NCBI GenBank assembly: GCA_002840535.1 | Contig: PHBH01000007.1 | Location: 80,033-144,032, forward strand | Length of the DNA stretch: 64,000 nucleotides | Direction of reading: 5' to 3' | Source of the DNA: Deltaproteobacteria bacterium HGW-Deltaproteobacteria-15 | GTDB lineage: Bacteria; Desulfobacterota; DSM-4660; Desulfatiglandales; HGW-15 | The notes under the pieces: model-generated | Seen by the model: only the letters and a program-made list of their open reading frames with translations | What the model was told of the DNA's origin: nothing | Database searches by the model: none | Shown here: in pieces, positions 8,589 through 18,071 of the stretch | Position numbering within the stretch: the stretch's first letter is position 1 | Layout of the letters: every line of letters begins with the position of its first letter | Translations under genes and position numbers: made by a program

Positions 8589-9832
8589 AAGGCTAACCTG
8601 ATACGGTCAATCATCCGCTTGAAAAAGCCGCCGGGGCCTACTGCAGCCTGGGCCTTGATCGGGATTGTCGCCAGAGCGTTTCCTTCGGTCGTAACCGTCA
8701 AGTCGCCGACCGTCGCATCCTTGGCTACGGGCGCAACGAGATACTGTGAAGAGAAGGTTGCTGTCACCCCGAGCTTTTTCTCCTGCCCTTTCAGAACGGT
8801 CACGCGGGGAGTTACGGCAGGGGCTATAGCCACCTGGTCGGCGTCGCCCCCATACACCGGGAGTGTTTCCGCCACGTCCCTGGGCCAATCGAGGCTCACG
8901 GTTGCGAAAGTGCGGAATCCCCAGGCGAGCAGCTTCCCGGTCTCTATGCGGCGCTTCTCGGCATTAGGCGTTCCGAGCACGGCCGCAATGAGCCTCATCT
9001 CGCCCTCGCTCGCGGTGGCAACGAGATGATAGCCGGCTTCCCTGACGTGCCCGGTCTTGAGGCCGTCGACCCTTGCATCGTGGAAAAGGAGGGAATTGAA
9101 ATTGGGTTGCTTTATCTTCTGGAAGGTGAATTCCTTTAACCCGGTGTAGGTTACCGCGTCGGGAAAGCGCTCCAGGATAGCGCGCGCGAGTATTGCCATA
9201 TCGCTTGCTGTCGTGTACTGGCCCGGCACGGGCAGCCCGTCCGGATTCCCGAAATGACTTTCCGTGAGCCCGAGCTCTTTCGCCTTCTCGTTCATCTTTT
9301 CCGTGAAACCATCGGGACTTCCGCTCAGATGCTCGGCGAGCGCCACCGCCGCGTCATTGCCGGAAGACACCATCAGGCCATAGAGCAGGTCCTGAATCGA
9401 AACGCTCTGGCCGACTCTGAGGAACATCCGCGATACAGTCGAATCCATCGAAAGGCGCCAGGCCTGTTCGCTTATGATGACCGGGGTGTCGAGCTTTATT
9501 CTGCCGGTCTGGAGGGCCTCGAGCGCCAGGTAGAAGGTCACCAGCTTTGCCAGGCTTGCCGGCTGCATCTGCTCGTGCTCGTTGAATGCGTACAGCAGTG
9601 CCCCGGTTTTGGCGTCGATCAGGAGCGCCGCCTTCGCATCGAGGAGAAAGGGCGCGGACAGGCTGCCGAACATGGTCATGTTTTTCGGCGTTGCGGGCGT
9701 CGCCTCGGTTTGCCGGGGGCGAGCTTGGGCCCCACGGGTCCGTGGCGCAGCGAATGCGGAAACGGCCTGAAACAGTACGCAAAACAACAACAGCCCGACA
9801 AAAAGCTCAAACCACTGCTTGCGAGAAATCAT
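8585..9832 (-). CDS. dacA: D-alanyl-D-alanine carboxypeptidase (PBP5/6 type)
   Basis: Periplasmic, membrane-anchored serine peptidase that removes the terminal D-Ala from peptidoglycan stem peptides. The 415-residue protein has a signal peptide (hydrophobic core residues 9-27, AVSAFA/AP) and the three penicillin-binding motifs: SLAK with nucleophile Ser93 and Lys96, SGN in MVSSGNDAAVAL, and KTG in GLKTGHVREAG. The C-terminal 120 residues form the beta-rich PBP5_C domain and end in an amphipathic anchor (FFKRMIDRIRLAF). GGAG seven bases before the ATG supports the start. Confidence 0.93.
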   Translation of the reverse strand: MISRKQWFELFVGLLLFCVLFQAVSAFAAPRTRGAQARPRQTEATPATPKNMTMFGSLSAPFLLDAKAALLIDAKTGALLYAFNEHEQMQPASLAKLVTFYLALEALQTGRIKLDTPVIISEQAWRLSMDSTVSRMFLRVGQSVSIQDLLYGLMVSSGNDAAVALAEHLSGSPDGFTEKMNEKAKELGLTESHFGNPDGLPVPGQYTTASDMAILARAILERFPDAVTYTGLKEFTFQKIKQPNFNSLLFHDARVDGLKTGHVREAGYHLVATASEGEMRLIAAVLGTPNAEKRRIETGKLLAWGFRTFATVSLDWPRDVAETLPVYGGDADQVAIAPAVTPRVTVLKGQEKKLGVTATFSSQYLVAPVAKDATVGDLTVTTEGNALATIPIKAQAAVGPGGFFKRMIDRIRLAF

Positions 9833-10175
9833 CAGCTACTCCACTTCTTTCGGTGAATTCTGTCAGTTCTAAAAAGAGTTTTAGCAGGTTGCTCAGAAAT
9901 GTCCAGAAGGCATTGACCCGATAAAGTCGCGCTATCCGCGGGGATGGCCCAAGACCGGTCCTCCCCTCCCCAAATCACACCATTTCACGTCCAGTCTATG
10001 ATATGGTTTGGCAGAGAGAAGGGTAGGAGGCTCGAAGGCGGGGAAGTTTGCAAAAAGTGTCTCTCGCCCGCCTGTCCCGTGCGCAGTGCGGGGCTTTTCT
10101 GGAGACCGCAGAGTTCTAACCGCAATGTAGTCTATCTCATGCTCCTGGTAACAAGTGTCCCAAGGGAGGCGAAAC
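9833..10175. other. Divergent intergenic region with no recognised gene
   Basis: This 343-bp stretch lies between the divergent dac and epoxide hydrolase genes and must hold both promoters. No convincing open frame, repeat or RNA is seen. Confidence 0.5.
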
Positions 10176-11324
10176 ATGCAAACACCCCGTCCGTTCGAGA
10201 TTCATGTCCCCGACGAAACGCTTGCCGACCTGAGTATGCGGCTCGAGCGTACACGATGGCCCGACGAGAATCAGGGCGAGGCCTGGCAGTACGGAAGCGA
10301 TCTCAAATACATGAAGGATCTCGCCGGTTACTGGCGAACGGAATACAACTGGCGCGCTCACGAGGCGCGACTCAACAACCTGCGCCAATTCGTCACGTCC
10401 ATCGACGGAATCGATCTCCACTTCATCCACGAACCGGGTGTAGGCCCGGATCCCATGCCGCTTATCCTGATGCACGGGTGGCCGGGATCTATCGTCGAGT
10501 TCGAACGGCTTCTTCCGCTGCTGACCGACCCGGGCCGTTTTGGCGGCGACCCGGCCGATGCCTTCACCGTTGTTGCGCCCTCCCTACCGGGCTACGCTTT
10601 TTCGTTTCGGCCCGGCCAGCCGCGGTTCAGTGTCGCCCGCATGGCCGACATCTTTGCCAAGCTCATGACCGGGGTGCTGGGTCACGATCGGTTCGCCGCA
10701 CAGGGCGGCGACTGGGGCGGCTACATCAGCGCGGCACTCGGCGCAGCACATGCGGACAAGGTTCTCGGCATCCATGTGAACCTGTTGTGGGGGCCGCGTC
10801 AGGACACGCCCACTCCAAAGACGGAGGGGGAGCGGGCATATATGAAGGAGTTGAACCATTGGCTGAAAGAAGAGCAGGCCTACGGCCTGATTCAGGGGAC
10901 CAAGCCGCAGACGCTCGCGTACGGTCTCACCGATTCGCCGGTCGGGCTCGCAGCCTGGATTGTGGAGAAATTCCGGACCTGGAGCGACTGCGGCGGCAGC
11001 GTCGAAAACCGCTTCTCAAAGGATCTGCTGCTCACCAATGTGATGCTGTACTGGGTCACCGGCGCGATAAACTCGTCCTTTTGGCCCTACTGGTCTCGAC
11101 TCCACGAGCCATGGCCCATCACCAGGGAGACCCCTGTCCGCGCGCCCACGGCCTTCGCCTCTTTCCCAAAAGAGATCCTGCACCCGCCGCGCGCGTGGGT
11201 GGAACCGGCATACCCGAATATCCGCCGCTGGACCATGATGACGGCCGGCGGCCATTTCCCCGCTCTGGAGGAGCCGGAAGCACTCGCTGCCGATGTTCGC
11301 GCCTTTTTCAGGGATCTCCGGTAG
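10176..11324 (+). CDS. Epoxide hydrolase, EHN-domain alpha/beta hydrolase
   Basis: A 382-residue soluble hydrolase predicted to open epoxides to diols. Residues 1-110 form the EHN (epoxide hydrolase N-terminal) region (FEIHVPDETLADLSMRL, with RWPDE and the WR..YNWR segment). The alpha/beta-hydrolase core has the oxyanion-hole motif HGWPGS (100-105), the nucleophile elbow GGDWGG with Asp179, and the C-terminal His in TAGGHFPALEEP. The start at 10176 (MQTPRPF) lies after GGGAGGCGAAAC. It is unrelated in function to its neighbours as far as can be seen; haloalkane dehalogenase is less likely given the EHN region. Confidence 0.88.
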   Translation: MQTPRPFEIHVPDETLADLSMRLERTRWPDENQGEAWQYGSDLKYMKDLAGYWRTEYNWRAHEARLNNLRQFVTSIDGIDLHFIHEPGVGPDPMPLILMHGWPGSIVEFERLLPLLTDPGRFGGDPADAFTVVAPSLPGYAFSFRPGQPRFSVARMADIFAKLMTGVLGHDRFAAQGGDWGGYISAALGAAHADKVLGIHVNLLWGPRQDTPTPKTEGERAYMKELNHWLKEEQAYGLIQGTKPQTLAYGLTDSPVGLAAWIVEKFRTWSDCGGSVENRFSKDLLLTNVMLYWVTGAINSSFWPYWSRLHEPWPITRETPVRAPTAFASFPKEILHPPRAWVEPAYPNIRRWTMMTAGGHFPALEEPEALAADVRAFFRDLR

Positions 11325-11422
11325 AATTTTCGGCTTTCTGCCCGGGTCGGATTTACAGTTCACCGAAGTGGAGATCCGCACTGATTAGTGCGCCTGAAAG
11401 AGAATATCAGCATACAAGAATG

Positions 11423-12481
11423 TCAGACAGGTTGCGGAATGGAAGGCTTTTCGGGCGCCAGAAGCAGTTCCTCCATATTTGCCGGAGTCAGGCTGCGCCG
11501 TCCTTGCTCAATCTCCTTGATCATCCTCGTCAGGGCTTCGTTGAACGGTGTTCTCACGCCTGCCTTTCGGGCCTGCTCAACCACATAGCCATTGAGGAAA
11601 TCGATTTCCGTCTTCCGGCCCCTCTCCAGGCTCTGAAGGCTGGAGGATTTGAGTTTTCCGTGCTTTCGTGCCGCGATGCGCACCAGAATGTCTTTGACAA
11701 AGCGGGTAACGGCGCCTGCGCTCTCAGGCACATAGAGCAGCATGGGGTTGACTGCTATCCGCTCCGGGCGAAAACCGAGGGCGAGGGCAGTATCAATGAC
11801 CTCCCGGTATGTGGCCATGAAAGCCTGCCGTACCCGCCCGTCGCGGAGCATGTTCCCAAGAGATTCGCCCGTGAGTGCGCCGATGGTGGTGATTGTGCAA
11901 TTGATGGCGAGCTTGCCCCACTGGGCTCCCTTGATGTTACCGCTCACCACCACCGGGGTCACGACCCTCAGGATGTCTGCAAGCTTCTCGATCCTCTTTG
12001 TCTGGCTTCCATCCGGCTCCCCGATGTGGATGGCCCCCGGCCCTGTGCGCTCGTAAACACCCGGCCCATGCATGGTGCCGCCCCATCCGATAATGCCGGC
12101 TGCCACGCGTCCGGCTCCAATCTCCCCAGCCACGGCATCCTCAACAATGCCGTTCTGGCATGTAAGCACAAAGCCATGTTGGGGGTCGAGGAAGGGCAAG
12201 GTATCGCGTGCCGCTTCCACTACTCGATGTGCCTTCATGGTCAGAAGGGCCACATCAAAGCGGTCGTCGCGATCCAGTTCGGCAAGTGACGTAAAGGCGC
12301 GTGCCGGAGCGGTAAACTTCTCATCGGGCGTGCTCACGCCGATGCCGTTGCGGTTTATTTCTTCGCTGATCTCTCGATTGCCCGTCACCAGCGTCGGCGC
12401 ATACCCCGCCTTGATGAGCTTCCCCGCTACAACCCCTCCAATAGCGCCTATACCTTCAATGAGAATGCGGGATGAATCCAT
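11423..12481 (-). CDS. Ketopantoate reductase family protein (PanE/ApbA)
   Basis: NAD(P)H-dependent reductase of the ketopantoate reductase fold, 352 residues from MDSSRIL. The N-terminal Rossmann motif is GIGAIGGVVAGKL; the substrate-region Lys is in LLTMKAHRV and the conserved Asn in TCQNGIVED. The C-terminal helical domain contains INCTITTIGALTGE and ends with EIEQGRRSLTPANMEELL. The start codon shares one base with the uspA stop (TAATG), which indicates translational coupling. At 352 residues it is longer than PanE of pantothenate synthesis (about 300), and no other pan gene is nearby, so another 2-oxoacid substrate is possible. Confidence 0.8.
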   Translation of the reverse strand: MDSSRILIEGIGAIGGVVAGKLIKAGYAPTLVTGNREISEEINRNGIGVSTPDEKFTAPARAFTSLAELDRDDRFDVALLTMKAHRVVEAARDTLPFLDPQHGFVLTCQNGIVEDAVAGEIGAGRVAAGIIGWGGTMHGPGVYERTGPGAIHIGEPDGSQTKRIEKLADILRVVTPVVVSGNIKGAQWGKLAINCTITTIGALTGESLGNMLRDGRVRQAFMATYREVIDTALALGFRPERIAVNPMLLYVPESAGAVTRFVKDILVRIAARKHGKLKSSSLQSLERGRKTEIDFLNGYVVEQARKAGVRTPFNEALTRMIKEIEQGRRSLTPANMEELLLAPEKPSIPQPV

Positions 12482-12936
12482 TATGTGCGACACGCCTCTG
12501 GCCTGATCAAAAGCACCGGGATATGGGAGTCGTGCAGAACGCTCAAGGCCACGCTGCCCAGCATCAATTTCTTCATGCCCGTATATCCGTGGGTAGCGAT
12601 GACAATCATGTCTATGCCGTTTTTCCGGGCAAAATCCGTGATAGCGGGGGCAGCCCGGTTGTCCTCGACGACCTCCGTCTTCGCCCTGACCCCTTCGGCG
12701 CCGAGACGGGCTTCCACATCCGCGAGATATTTCCTCGCCGAGTCTGAGAAGGCTTTAATCATCGCGGTGATATCGAAGTGCGCGCCGTAGAGTTCGGCAT
12801 AGGGAGCATCGATCTTGACCACACTCAGCAGGATCACTTCTCCTGCGAAGCCGTCCTTAACCATCTTCTTAACCTCATCCAGCGCACACTCCGCAAGCTT
12901 TGAGCCGTCCAGGGGAACGAGTATCTTACGATACAT
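12481..12936 (-). CDS. Universal stress protein UspA family
   Basis: A 151-residue single-domain Usp protein starting MYRKILVPLDGSKLAE. The site AAGGAGGAAAGG just upstream fixes the start. The nucleotide-binding loop reads ATHGYTGMKKLMLGS: it keeps G-9X-GS but has Ala in place of the first Gly of the ATP-binding G-2X-G-9X-GS motif. AAPAITDFARKNGIDMIVI is also typical. It forms a two-gene unit with the downstream ketopantoate reductase-like gene. Confidence 0.9.
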   Translation of the reverse strand: MYRKILVPLDGSKLAECALDEVKKMVKDGFAGEVILLSVVKIDAPYAELYGAHFDITAMIKAFSDSARKYLADVEARLGAEGVRAKTEVVEDNRAAPAITDFARKNGIDMIVIATHGYTGMKKLMLGSVALSVLHDSHIPVLLIRPEACRT

Positions 12937-13213
12937 TTCCTTTCCTCCTTCCTGCACAGTCTCTCCCGGAAAGATCCTGGACAATGCATTGAGCCCAGGG
13001 GATGAAATGAAAAAGTGTCTTTCTGCCTCAGACTGTAGGGGATTCGGACTTGTGTGTCAAGGATGAGGCCCAGCCCATTCTCCCATGCCATACATGACAA
13101 AACGCAAACTATTTTGTGCTCACCTCAATAACCACGTCGCAACTGGCTGGTTACGTGGATTCTCTCTCACAAGCGAAGGAATAAAAGGATGTGCTTCCCC
13201 TGTTTTCCCCTGG

Positions 13214-16138
13214 TCAATCATGACTTCGAAGGTCTCGCGCGGTACTGCGTTCATCGAGAACCCGGCGCACCAACTGCGCCAACTCTGCAAGTTCGATCGG
13301 TTTGAAGGCGAAAGCCGCGATGCCCATGGCAACGGCCTGCGGCTCTGAAATCTGTTCGCTATATCCAGTGCACAGAATGACGGGGATATCCGGTCGAATC
13401 GCCAAAATTTCGCTGGACAGGACCTCTCCGGTCATTCGCGGCATGGTCATATCGGTGATCACCAGGTCGAAATCGTACGGTGCGGATCTGAACAGCTCCA
13501 AGGCCTCATCCGCACTAACCCTGCCTTCCACGCGGTAGCCCAATCGTTGGAGAAACTCACACCCCAGTTCAACCTGAAAAGGCTCGTCATCCACCCAGAG
13601 AACCGACTCTGTGCCGTGCGGCAGAGGCAAAGTCTCTTGTGCCTTTCGACGGGAATCGCTTTGGATGATGGGCAGATCAATGGTGAAGACGCTCCCCTGG
13701 TCCGGGGTGCTGACTGCTGAAATGGACCCGCCATGGCTCTTGATGATCCCGTGTACCACGGAAAGGCCAAGACCGGTGCCCTTGTCGGCTCCCTTGGTGG
13801 TGAAAAACGGATCGAAAATGCGTTCAAGCACCTCTGCCGTCATGCCGCAGCCCGTGTCGCTTACTGTCAGGCGCACACAAGGTCCGCTGCAGGTAAGACT
13901 CGCCTCGCTCCCGGATGTATGGTCGAGTTCGGTCAGAGCCACTGTCAGGACTCCACCGGTGGCCATTGCGTGACCGGCGTTTGTGCACAAGTTCATCAGC
14001 ACCTGGTGAATCTGAGTAGGGTCTGCCGATATCGTTGCCGAGATTTCCAGATTTGTGCGGATTTCGATCGTGCTTGGCAGGGTGGCGCGGATCAATTTGA
14101 GAGCTTCATCGATGATAGGCCGGATTTCCACTGCCACCATTTCCTGGTCGCTTTTGCGGCTGAAGGTTAAGATCTGGCGCACCATATCCCTGGCCCGCAT
14201 CCCGGCTTGGCGAATTTTGAGCAGATAGCCATGAATCAGATCGCCGGGCCGGACTTCGGTCAGGGAAAGATCTGAATACCCCAGCACTGCTGAAAGAATG
14301 TTGTTGAAATCGTGAGCAATGCCACCGGCCAGGGTCCCGATGGATTCCAATCTCTGGCTCTGACGGATTCGTGTTTCGAGCTTTTTGTTTTCGGTCAGGT
14401 CGATGATAAAACCGCGCAACCCGGAAAATCCCCCCTCCTGGAAAATGGGAGCGATCCGAATCATCACCGGAAAGCGGGTACCGTCCTTGCGAACGGCTGT
14501 ATACTCGTTGAGAAGCGGTTTGGCTCCGCCGCGGATCCGGGCCATGTTCGCTACGGCCCGTTCACGCTCCTCGGGCGCGATCATCTCGATGGCCTTCAAT
14601 CCTTCCGCAACGTCTGCAGCGCTGTACCCGAAAGTAACCAATGCCTGGCGGTTCACGAAGGTCAAGCGGCCGGCCGCATCGGTTTCAAACAGGGTTTCCG
14701 GCATCATCTCAGCCAATTGCTGAAAACGGGACTCACTCTTGTCCAAAGCCAGAGCAACCCGCTTGGATTCGGTGATGTCAGTACCCACCACCACCAGGCA
14801 GGATTCGCCGCCGAATTGAAGATGTCTGGCAGACAGCAGGATATCCAGGATTTTCCCATCCTTTCGTCGATATTGCATCTCCAGCCCATTTACCTCTTCT
14901 TTGGTCTCGATCACTCTTACCAACCGTTGGTGGTCGGCCGGATTTGCATAAAGGCGAAGTTCTGCGGGCGTATGTCCTATGACTTCCTGGCGCGAGTAGC
15001 CGCTGATTCGGCAGAAATAGGGATTCACTTCCAGGTAACACCCATCGCTGAGACGGGAGATGGTGATGGCATCCGGAGCCGACTCAAGGATGCTGCGGTA
15101 ACGCCATTCGCTCTCTTGCAGGGCATCCAGTGCCTGTTTTCGCTCGGTGATGTCTTCGATTACACTGATAAGATGGATAGGTTGGTCCCGCGCATCGCGC
15201 ACCAGGCTAACCGTAACACGGGTCCAAATCCAGACGCCATCGTTGCGGCAAAAGCGCTTTTCCATCGCGTAGGACTCGGTGGGACCCCGCTTGGTTTCCA
15301 GTGGAACATCTTCCGGGTGGGAGATCTCCGCCATCTGCCGGCCTTCAAGCCTGGATACGGGATACCCCAGCAGTTCGGCAAAGAAGCGGTTGACCCGGGT
15401 CAACCGCCCATTGAGCTCTGTCTCCACAAGCCCCACCGCCGCGTGATCGAAGATGATGCTCAACCGGGTTCTGCTCTGTTCCAGATCCAGGGCAACCGCC
15501 CTTTCGCGGTTGGCGGCATTTTCCATTCCTCTGACGAGCACGGCGACGGAAATCGCGCAGACCGCATTGAGAAACAGGAAATTGATGCCGGCAACAGCGG
15601 CCTGCATATCGCTTTGAAAAACCGATCCTATCGCCAGCGATCCTCTCCACGAAAAATAGCCGAGGAATGCAAAGGTAACTGCATTCAGCGACAATGCCCA
15701 AAAGGCCCCTTTTACGCCCAACAGCACCCCGGCCAATACCGCGAAACAAAACAACCAAGCCGAACCGCCGCTGGCAATACCAACGGTCAGTATCACTCCC
15801 AGACCCACCGTGTAAACGATCAGAACGGCAATGCCGGCCCTGAGCAGATACGGAATGCTTCCCCGCAAACGCAGCAGCACGCAGGCAAAGATCACCGCTG
15901 CGATATCTATAAAAACCATTTGATAATGGCCGCTATCCAGAAGCATCATCACGGCGGGAAGCAGCGCCAGAGGCGACATGGCCACCCCACCTGCGAAAAT
16001 GGCCCACAGGATCCGCTCTCTCCAGAATTCCAGCTCGTTGATGGTGCCATGCGGTCTTCCAAAGATAGAACCGAGCAGGCGCCGGCTCCGGTGTTTAGGA
16101 AGTGCCGAGCGATCTGTTGACGACGAGAAATCCCTCAT
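13214..16138 (-). CDS. Hybrid sensor histidine kinase with three PAS domains and receiver
   Basis: A 975-residue membrane hybrid kinase. The start at 16138 (MRDFSSS) follows AGGAG; the longer frame to 16231 lacks support. About six hydrophobic helices (residues 40-205) are followed by three PAS/PAC units (starting near IIFDHAAVGLVET, ILESAPDAITISR and EMMPETLFETDAA), then HisKA with the His in AGGIAHDFNNILSAVLG, HATPase_c (NLCTNAGHAM, VSDTGCGM, GTGLGLSVVHGI), and a C-terminal receiver with the phospho-acceptor Asp in DLVITDMTMPRMTGE. The GGIAHDFNN H-box places it with NtrB-like/PAS hybrid kinases. There is no adjacent output regulator. Confidence 0.92.
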   Translation of the reverse strand: MRDFSSSTDRSALPKHRSRRLLGSIFGRPHGTINELEFWRERILWAIFAGGVAMSPLALLPAVMMLLDSGHYQMVFIDIAAVIFACVLLRLRGSIPYLLRAGIAVLIVYTVGLGVILTVGIASGGSAWLFCFAVLAGVLLGVKGAFWALSLNAVTFAFLGYFSWRGSLAIGSVFQSDMQAAVAGINFLFLNAVCAISVAVLVRGMENAANRERAVALDLEQSRTRLSIIFDHAAVGLVETELNGRLTRVNRFFAELLGYPVSRLEGRQMAEISHPEDVPLETKRGPTESYAMEKRFCRNDGVWIWTRVTVSLVRDARDQPIHLISVIEDITERKQALDALQESEWRYRSILESAPDAITISRLSDGCYLEVNPYFCRISGYSRQEVIGHTPAELRLYANPADHQRLVRVIETKEEVNGLEMQYRRKDGKILDILLSARHLQFGGESCLVVVGTDITESKRVALALDKSESRFQQLAEMMPETLFETDAAGRLTFVNRQALVTFGYSAADVAEGLKAIEMIAPEERERAVANMARIRGGAKPLLNEYTAVRKDGTRFPVMIRIAPIFQEGGFSGLRGFIIDLTENKKLETRIRQSQRLESIGTLAGGIAHDFNNILSAVLGYSDLSLTEVRPGDLIHGYLLKIRQAGMRARDMVRQILTFSRKSDQEMVAVEIRPIIDEALKLIRATLPSTIEIRTNLEISATISADPTQIHQVLMNLCTNAGHAMATGGVLTVALTELDHTSGSEASLTCSGPCVRLTVSDTGCGMTAEVLERIFDPFFTTKGADKGTGLGLSVVHGIIKSHGGSISAVSTPDQGSVFTIDLPIIQSDSRRKAQETLPLPHGTESVLWVDDEPFQVELGCEFLQRLGYRVEGRVSADEALELFRSAPYDFDLVITDMTMPRMTGEVLSSEILAIRPDIPVILCTGYSEQISEPQAVAMGIAAFAFKPIELAELAQLVRRVLDERSTARDLRSHD

Positions 16139-16255
16139 AAAGACTTGCTCCTGCTTATATCTGGTCCCCGCCTGACGCCTATAGGAACGCAGGTGGAAAC
16201 AGCCGTCTCTGAATAGAACCCCAAGCGGCATTATACGGAACTATAAATACCGAGC

Positions 16256-16296
16256 AAAGGTGCGCGCACCGGGCGAACCGCGGTGCACGCACCTTT
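16256..16296. terminator. Strong hairpin between thiolase gene and sensor kinase gene
   Basis: Arms 16256-16271 (AAAGGTGCGCGCACCG) and 16281-16296 (CGGTGCACGCACCTTT) pair over 16 positions with one mismatch; loop of nine bases. It follows the stop of the minus-strand thiolase at 16349 and precedes the kinase start, so it probably ends the thiolase transcript. Confidence 0.6.
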
Positions 16297-16348
16297 GAAA
16301 ACAACCGATGAAGCAGAGGAAGCACTGCAGCGGAGGCAGCTCTCACTT

Positions 16349-17554
16349 TCAGCCGATCTTGAGGATCAGAGCGGCCGCAGCGTCGCCCGCGGCGCAACCG
16401 GTAAAAAGACCATACCCGCCGCCCAGGAGAACCAGTTCCTCCGTCATCTCCATGACGGCCCGGCCGGCAGTAGGGCCTTGCGGATGACCGTAGATCAGGG
16501 ACGAGCCGTTGTTGTTCATCTTCATGAGGTCATAGCCCGTCTTTCTGGCAAACGCGATATCGTTAACCGCGAAGGGGTTGTGGGTCTTGACCGCCTTGAT
16601 ATCGGTGATCTTGAGGCCTGCATTCGCAAGGGCCATCTCTGCAGCGGGTATGGGCGCTGCAGGCATGAACATCGGCTTCACCCTTGCAAAGCCATAGGAT
16701 ACGATCCGCACTTCGATTTTGGGATCGATGCTCAACTCCCTGGCCTTGTCCCTGGTGGTCACGATGATGCCGCAATTCCCGTCTCCCGGGAAAGTCTGGG
16801 CCCCGAAACTCAGGCAGCCTCCCGGTCGTACCGGCTTCAGCTTTGCCAGCCCCTCGGCTGTTGTGGGCGTCCATCCCTCATCCTCTTCCACGAACCTTGT
16901 CTTCTTCTTGCTCACCGTGACCTCCGGCGCGAACATGTAACGGCGCTGAAAGGCCCTGTCGTTGGCGCGTCCTTCCATGAACTGGTTGAACCGCCGCAGC
17001 ACAACCTGATCACACTCCTCCTTGGTGATGCCGATCTCCTTGGCCACGTTTTCGGCCGTCTCCACCATGGCTGCACGATGACGCGGAGTGCCGCCGAAGT
17101 TATCCATGTTCCAGTCTTCCCTGTCCGGTTGGCCCCCCGGACCCAAGGGATCCGCCCAGGTAGTGTGGGGCCCGTTGGAGCAGCGGTCGGCCATGAGCCC
17201 GTAGCCAAGCTCATACGCGCCCAGCTCTATGTCCTTGGCAAGCAGGTTGATCACGGTCGTGGATGTGGCGCAGGCCTGGTTTACAAACAGCCCCGGAAGG
17301 AACTTCTTGTCGTCCGTAAGCATGGCGCCGGCCCAGTTGTGAGCGCAGAACCAGTGATTCTGGGCCACGGTAGCGCCGAAGTAGAGGTAATCGATAATGA
17401 CAGGGTCGAGTTTCTTCTTCTCCAGGAACCATCGCCTTGCTGTCGTTGCGCCCAGGCTCACTGCATTGTCGTACTGCATGCTCCCCTGCCATCGGGCAAA
17501 CGGGGTCGAGTAATAGCCTCCATAGGGAATGTACGGTTTCGTGTAACTGTTCAT
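16349..17554 (-). CDS. Thiolase family protein (acetyl-CoA C-acyltransferase-like)
   Basis: A 401-residue thiolase-fold enzyme expected to cleave or form a beta-ketoacyl-CoA. The start MNSYTKPY is set by GAGGAGG just upstream. The acyl-accepting Cys95 lies in VNQACATSTTV; the position usually occupied by NEAFA reads HNPFAVND, as in thiolase-like/lipid-transfer groups; His357 is in GHPQGPTAGR and the second catalytic Cys387 in FTGCAAGD. All three key residues are therefore present. It precedes a long intergenic region and lies near a 4-hydroxybutyryl-CoA dehydratase relative, suggesting a shared CoA-dependent degradation route (inference). Confidence 0.88.
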   Translation of the reverse strand: MNSYTKPYIPYGGYYSTPFARWQGSMQYDNAVSLGATTARRWFLEKKKLDPVIIDYLYFGATVAQNHWFCAHNWAGAMLTDDKKFLPGLFVNQACATSTTVINLLAKDIELGAYELGYGLMADRCSNGPHTTWADPLGPGGQPDREDWNMDNFGGTPRHRAAMVETAENVAKEIGITKEECDQVVLRRFNQFMEGRANDRAFQRRYMFAPEVTVSKKKTRFVEEDEGWTPTTAEGLAKLKPVRPGGCLSFGAQTFPGDGNCGIIVTTRDKARELSIDPKIEVRIVSYGFARVKPMFMPAAPIPAAEMALANAGLKITDIKAVKTHNPFAVNDIAFARKTGYDLMKMNNNGSSLIYGHPQGPTAGRAVMEMTEELVLLGGGYGLFTGCAAGDAAAALILKIG

Positions 17555-17886
17555 GAAATGACCTCCTCGCATCGATGATTTTTTTGAAGAAGGCGACGCG
17601 CCATTCTTCCTGTTTTCGGCACGAACCGCCCGAAATATTAAGGCGGTTTTGTCGGAAGACACAAGATAGAGAATTTAGCGCGATAGGTCAAATGGTGAGG
17701 AATAAAGGACCGTCGATTTGGACCGGTCATTTTGACGGCACGGACAAACAAAGTCTGTCCATGGCGCCAGTGAACCGGATCCCGAGCCTCGGACGAAGAG
17801 AGGCGGGCAACTCCTTCAAAGATCGGGGGCTTGGAAATACTCCAAGTTCAGGGGTAGAGGGCTTCAGTGATGAGCTCTGAAAAGGT

Positions 17887-17924
17887 CGAGCGATGCCTCC
17901 GGTGCGACTTGGAGGCATCGCTCG
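17887..17924. terminator. Perfect 14-bp stem hairpin
   Basis: CGAGCGATGCCTCC (17887-17900) is the exact complement of 17911-17924, with a 10-base loop. No gene ends immediately before it on either strand and no T-run follows, so its role is uncertain. Confidence 0.5.
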
Positions 17925-17973
17925 CAAAGAGTTGCGGAAAACTCCTGATACAGTTTACCCTAACGTTGGTTTC

Positions 17974-18071
17974 GTAGGATGGGTAGAGCGAAGCGAAACC
18001 CATCAATTCGGGCATTGGACAGGCCACAAAAATCAAAACCGATGGGTTTCGCTTCGCTCTACCCATCCTAC
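17974..18071. repeat. Perfect 31-bp inverted-repeat element, GTAGGATGGGT class (copy 1)
   Basis: Left arm 17974-18004 begins GTAGGATGGGTAGAGCGAAG and ends ACCCATC; the right arm 18041-18071 is its exact reverse complement; 36-bp spacer. A diverged copy is at 56265-56352. It lies downstream of the minus-strand gene ending at 18231. A non-autonomous MITE- or REP-like element is likely. Confidence 0.85.

Noticed and set aside
9944..12289. 781-codon open frame on the plus strand
   Set aside because: It overlaps the epoxide hydrolase gene in another frame and the ketopantoate reductase gene antisense; its product is Arg/Gly/Ala-rich with no domain. A high-GC shadow frame.
14312..16120. 602-codon plus-strand frame
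   Set aside because: Antisense to the hybrid kinase, which has well-placed motifs throughout.
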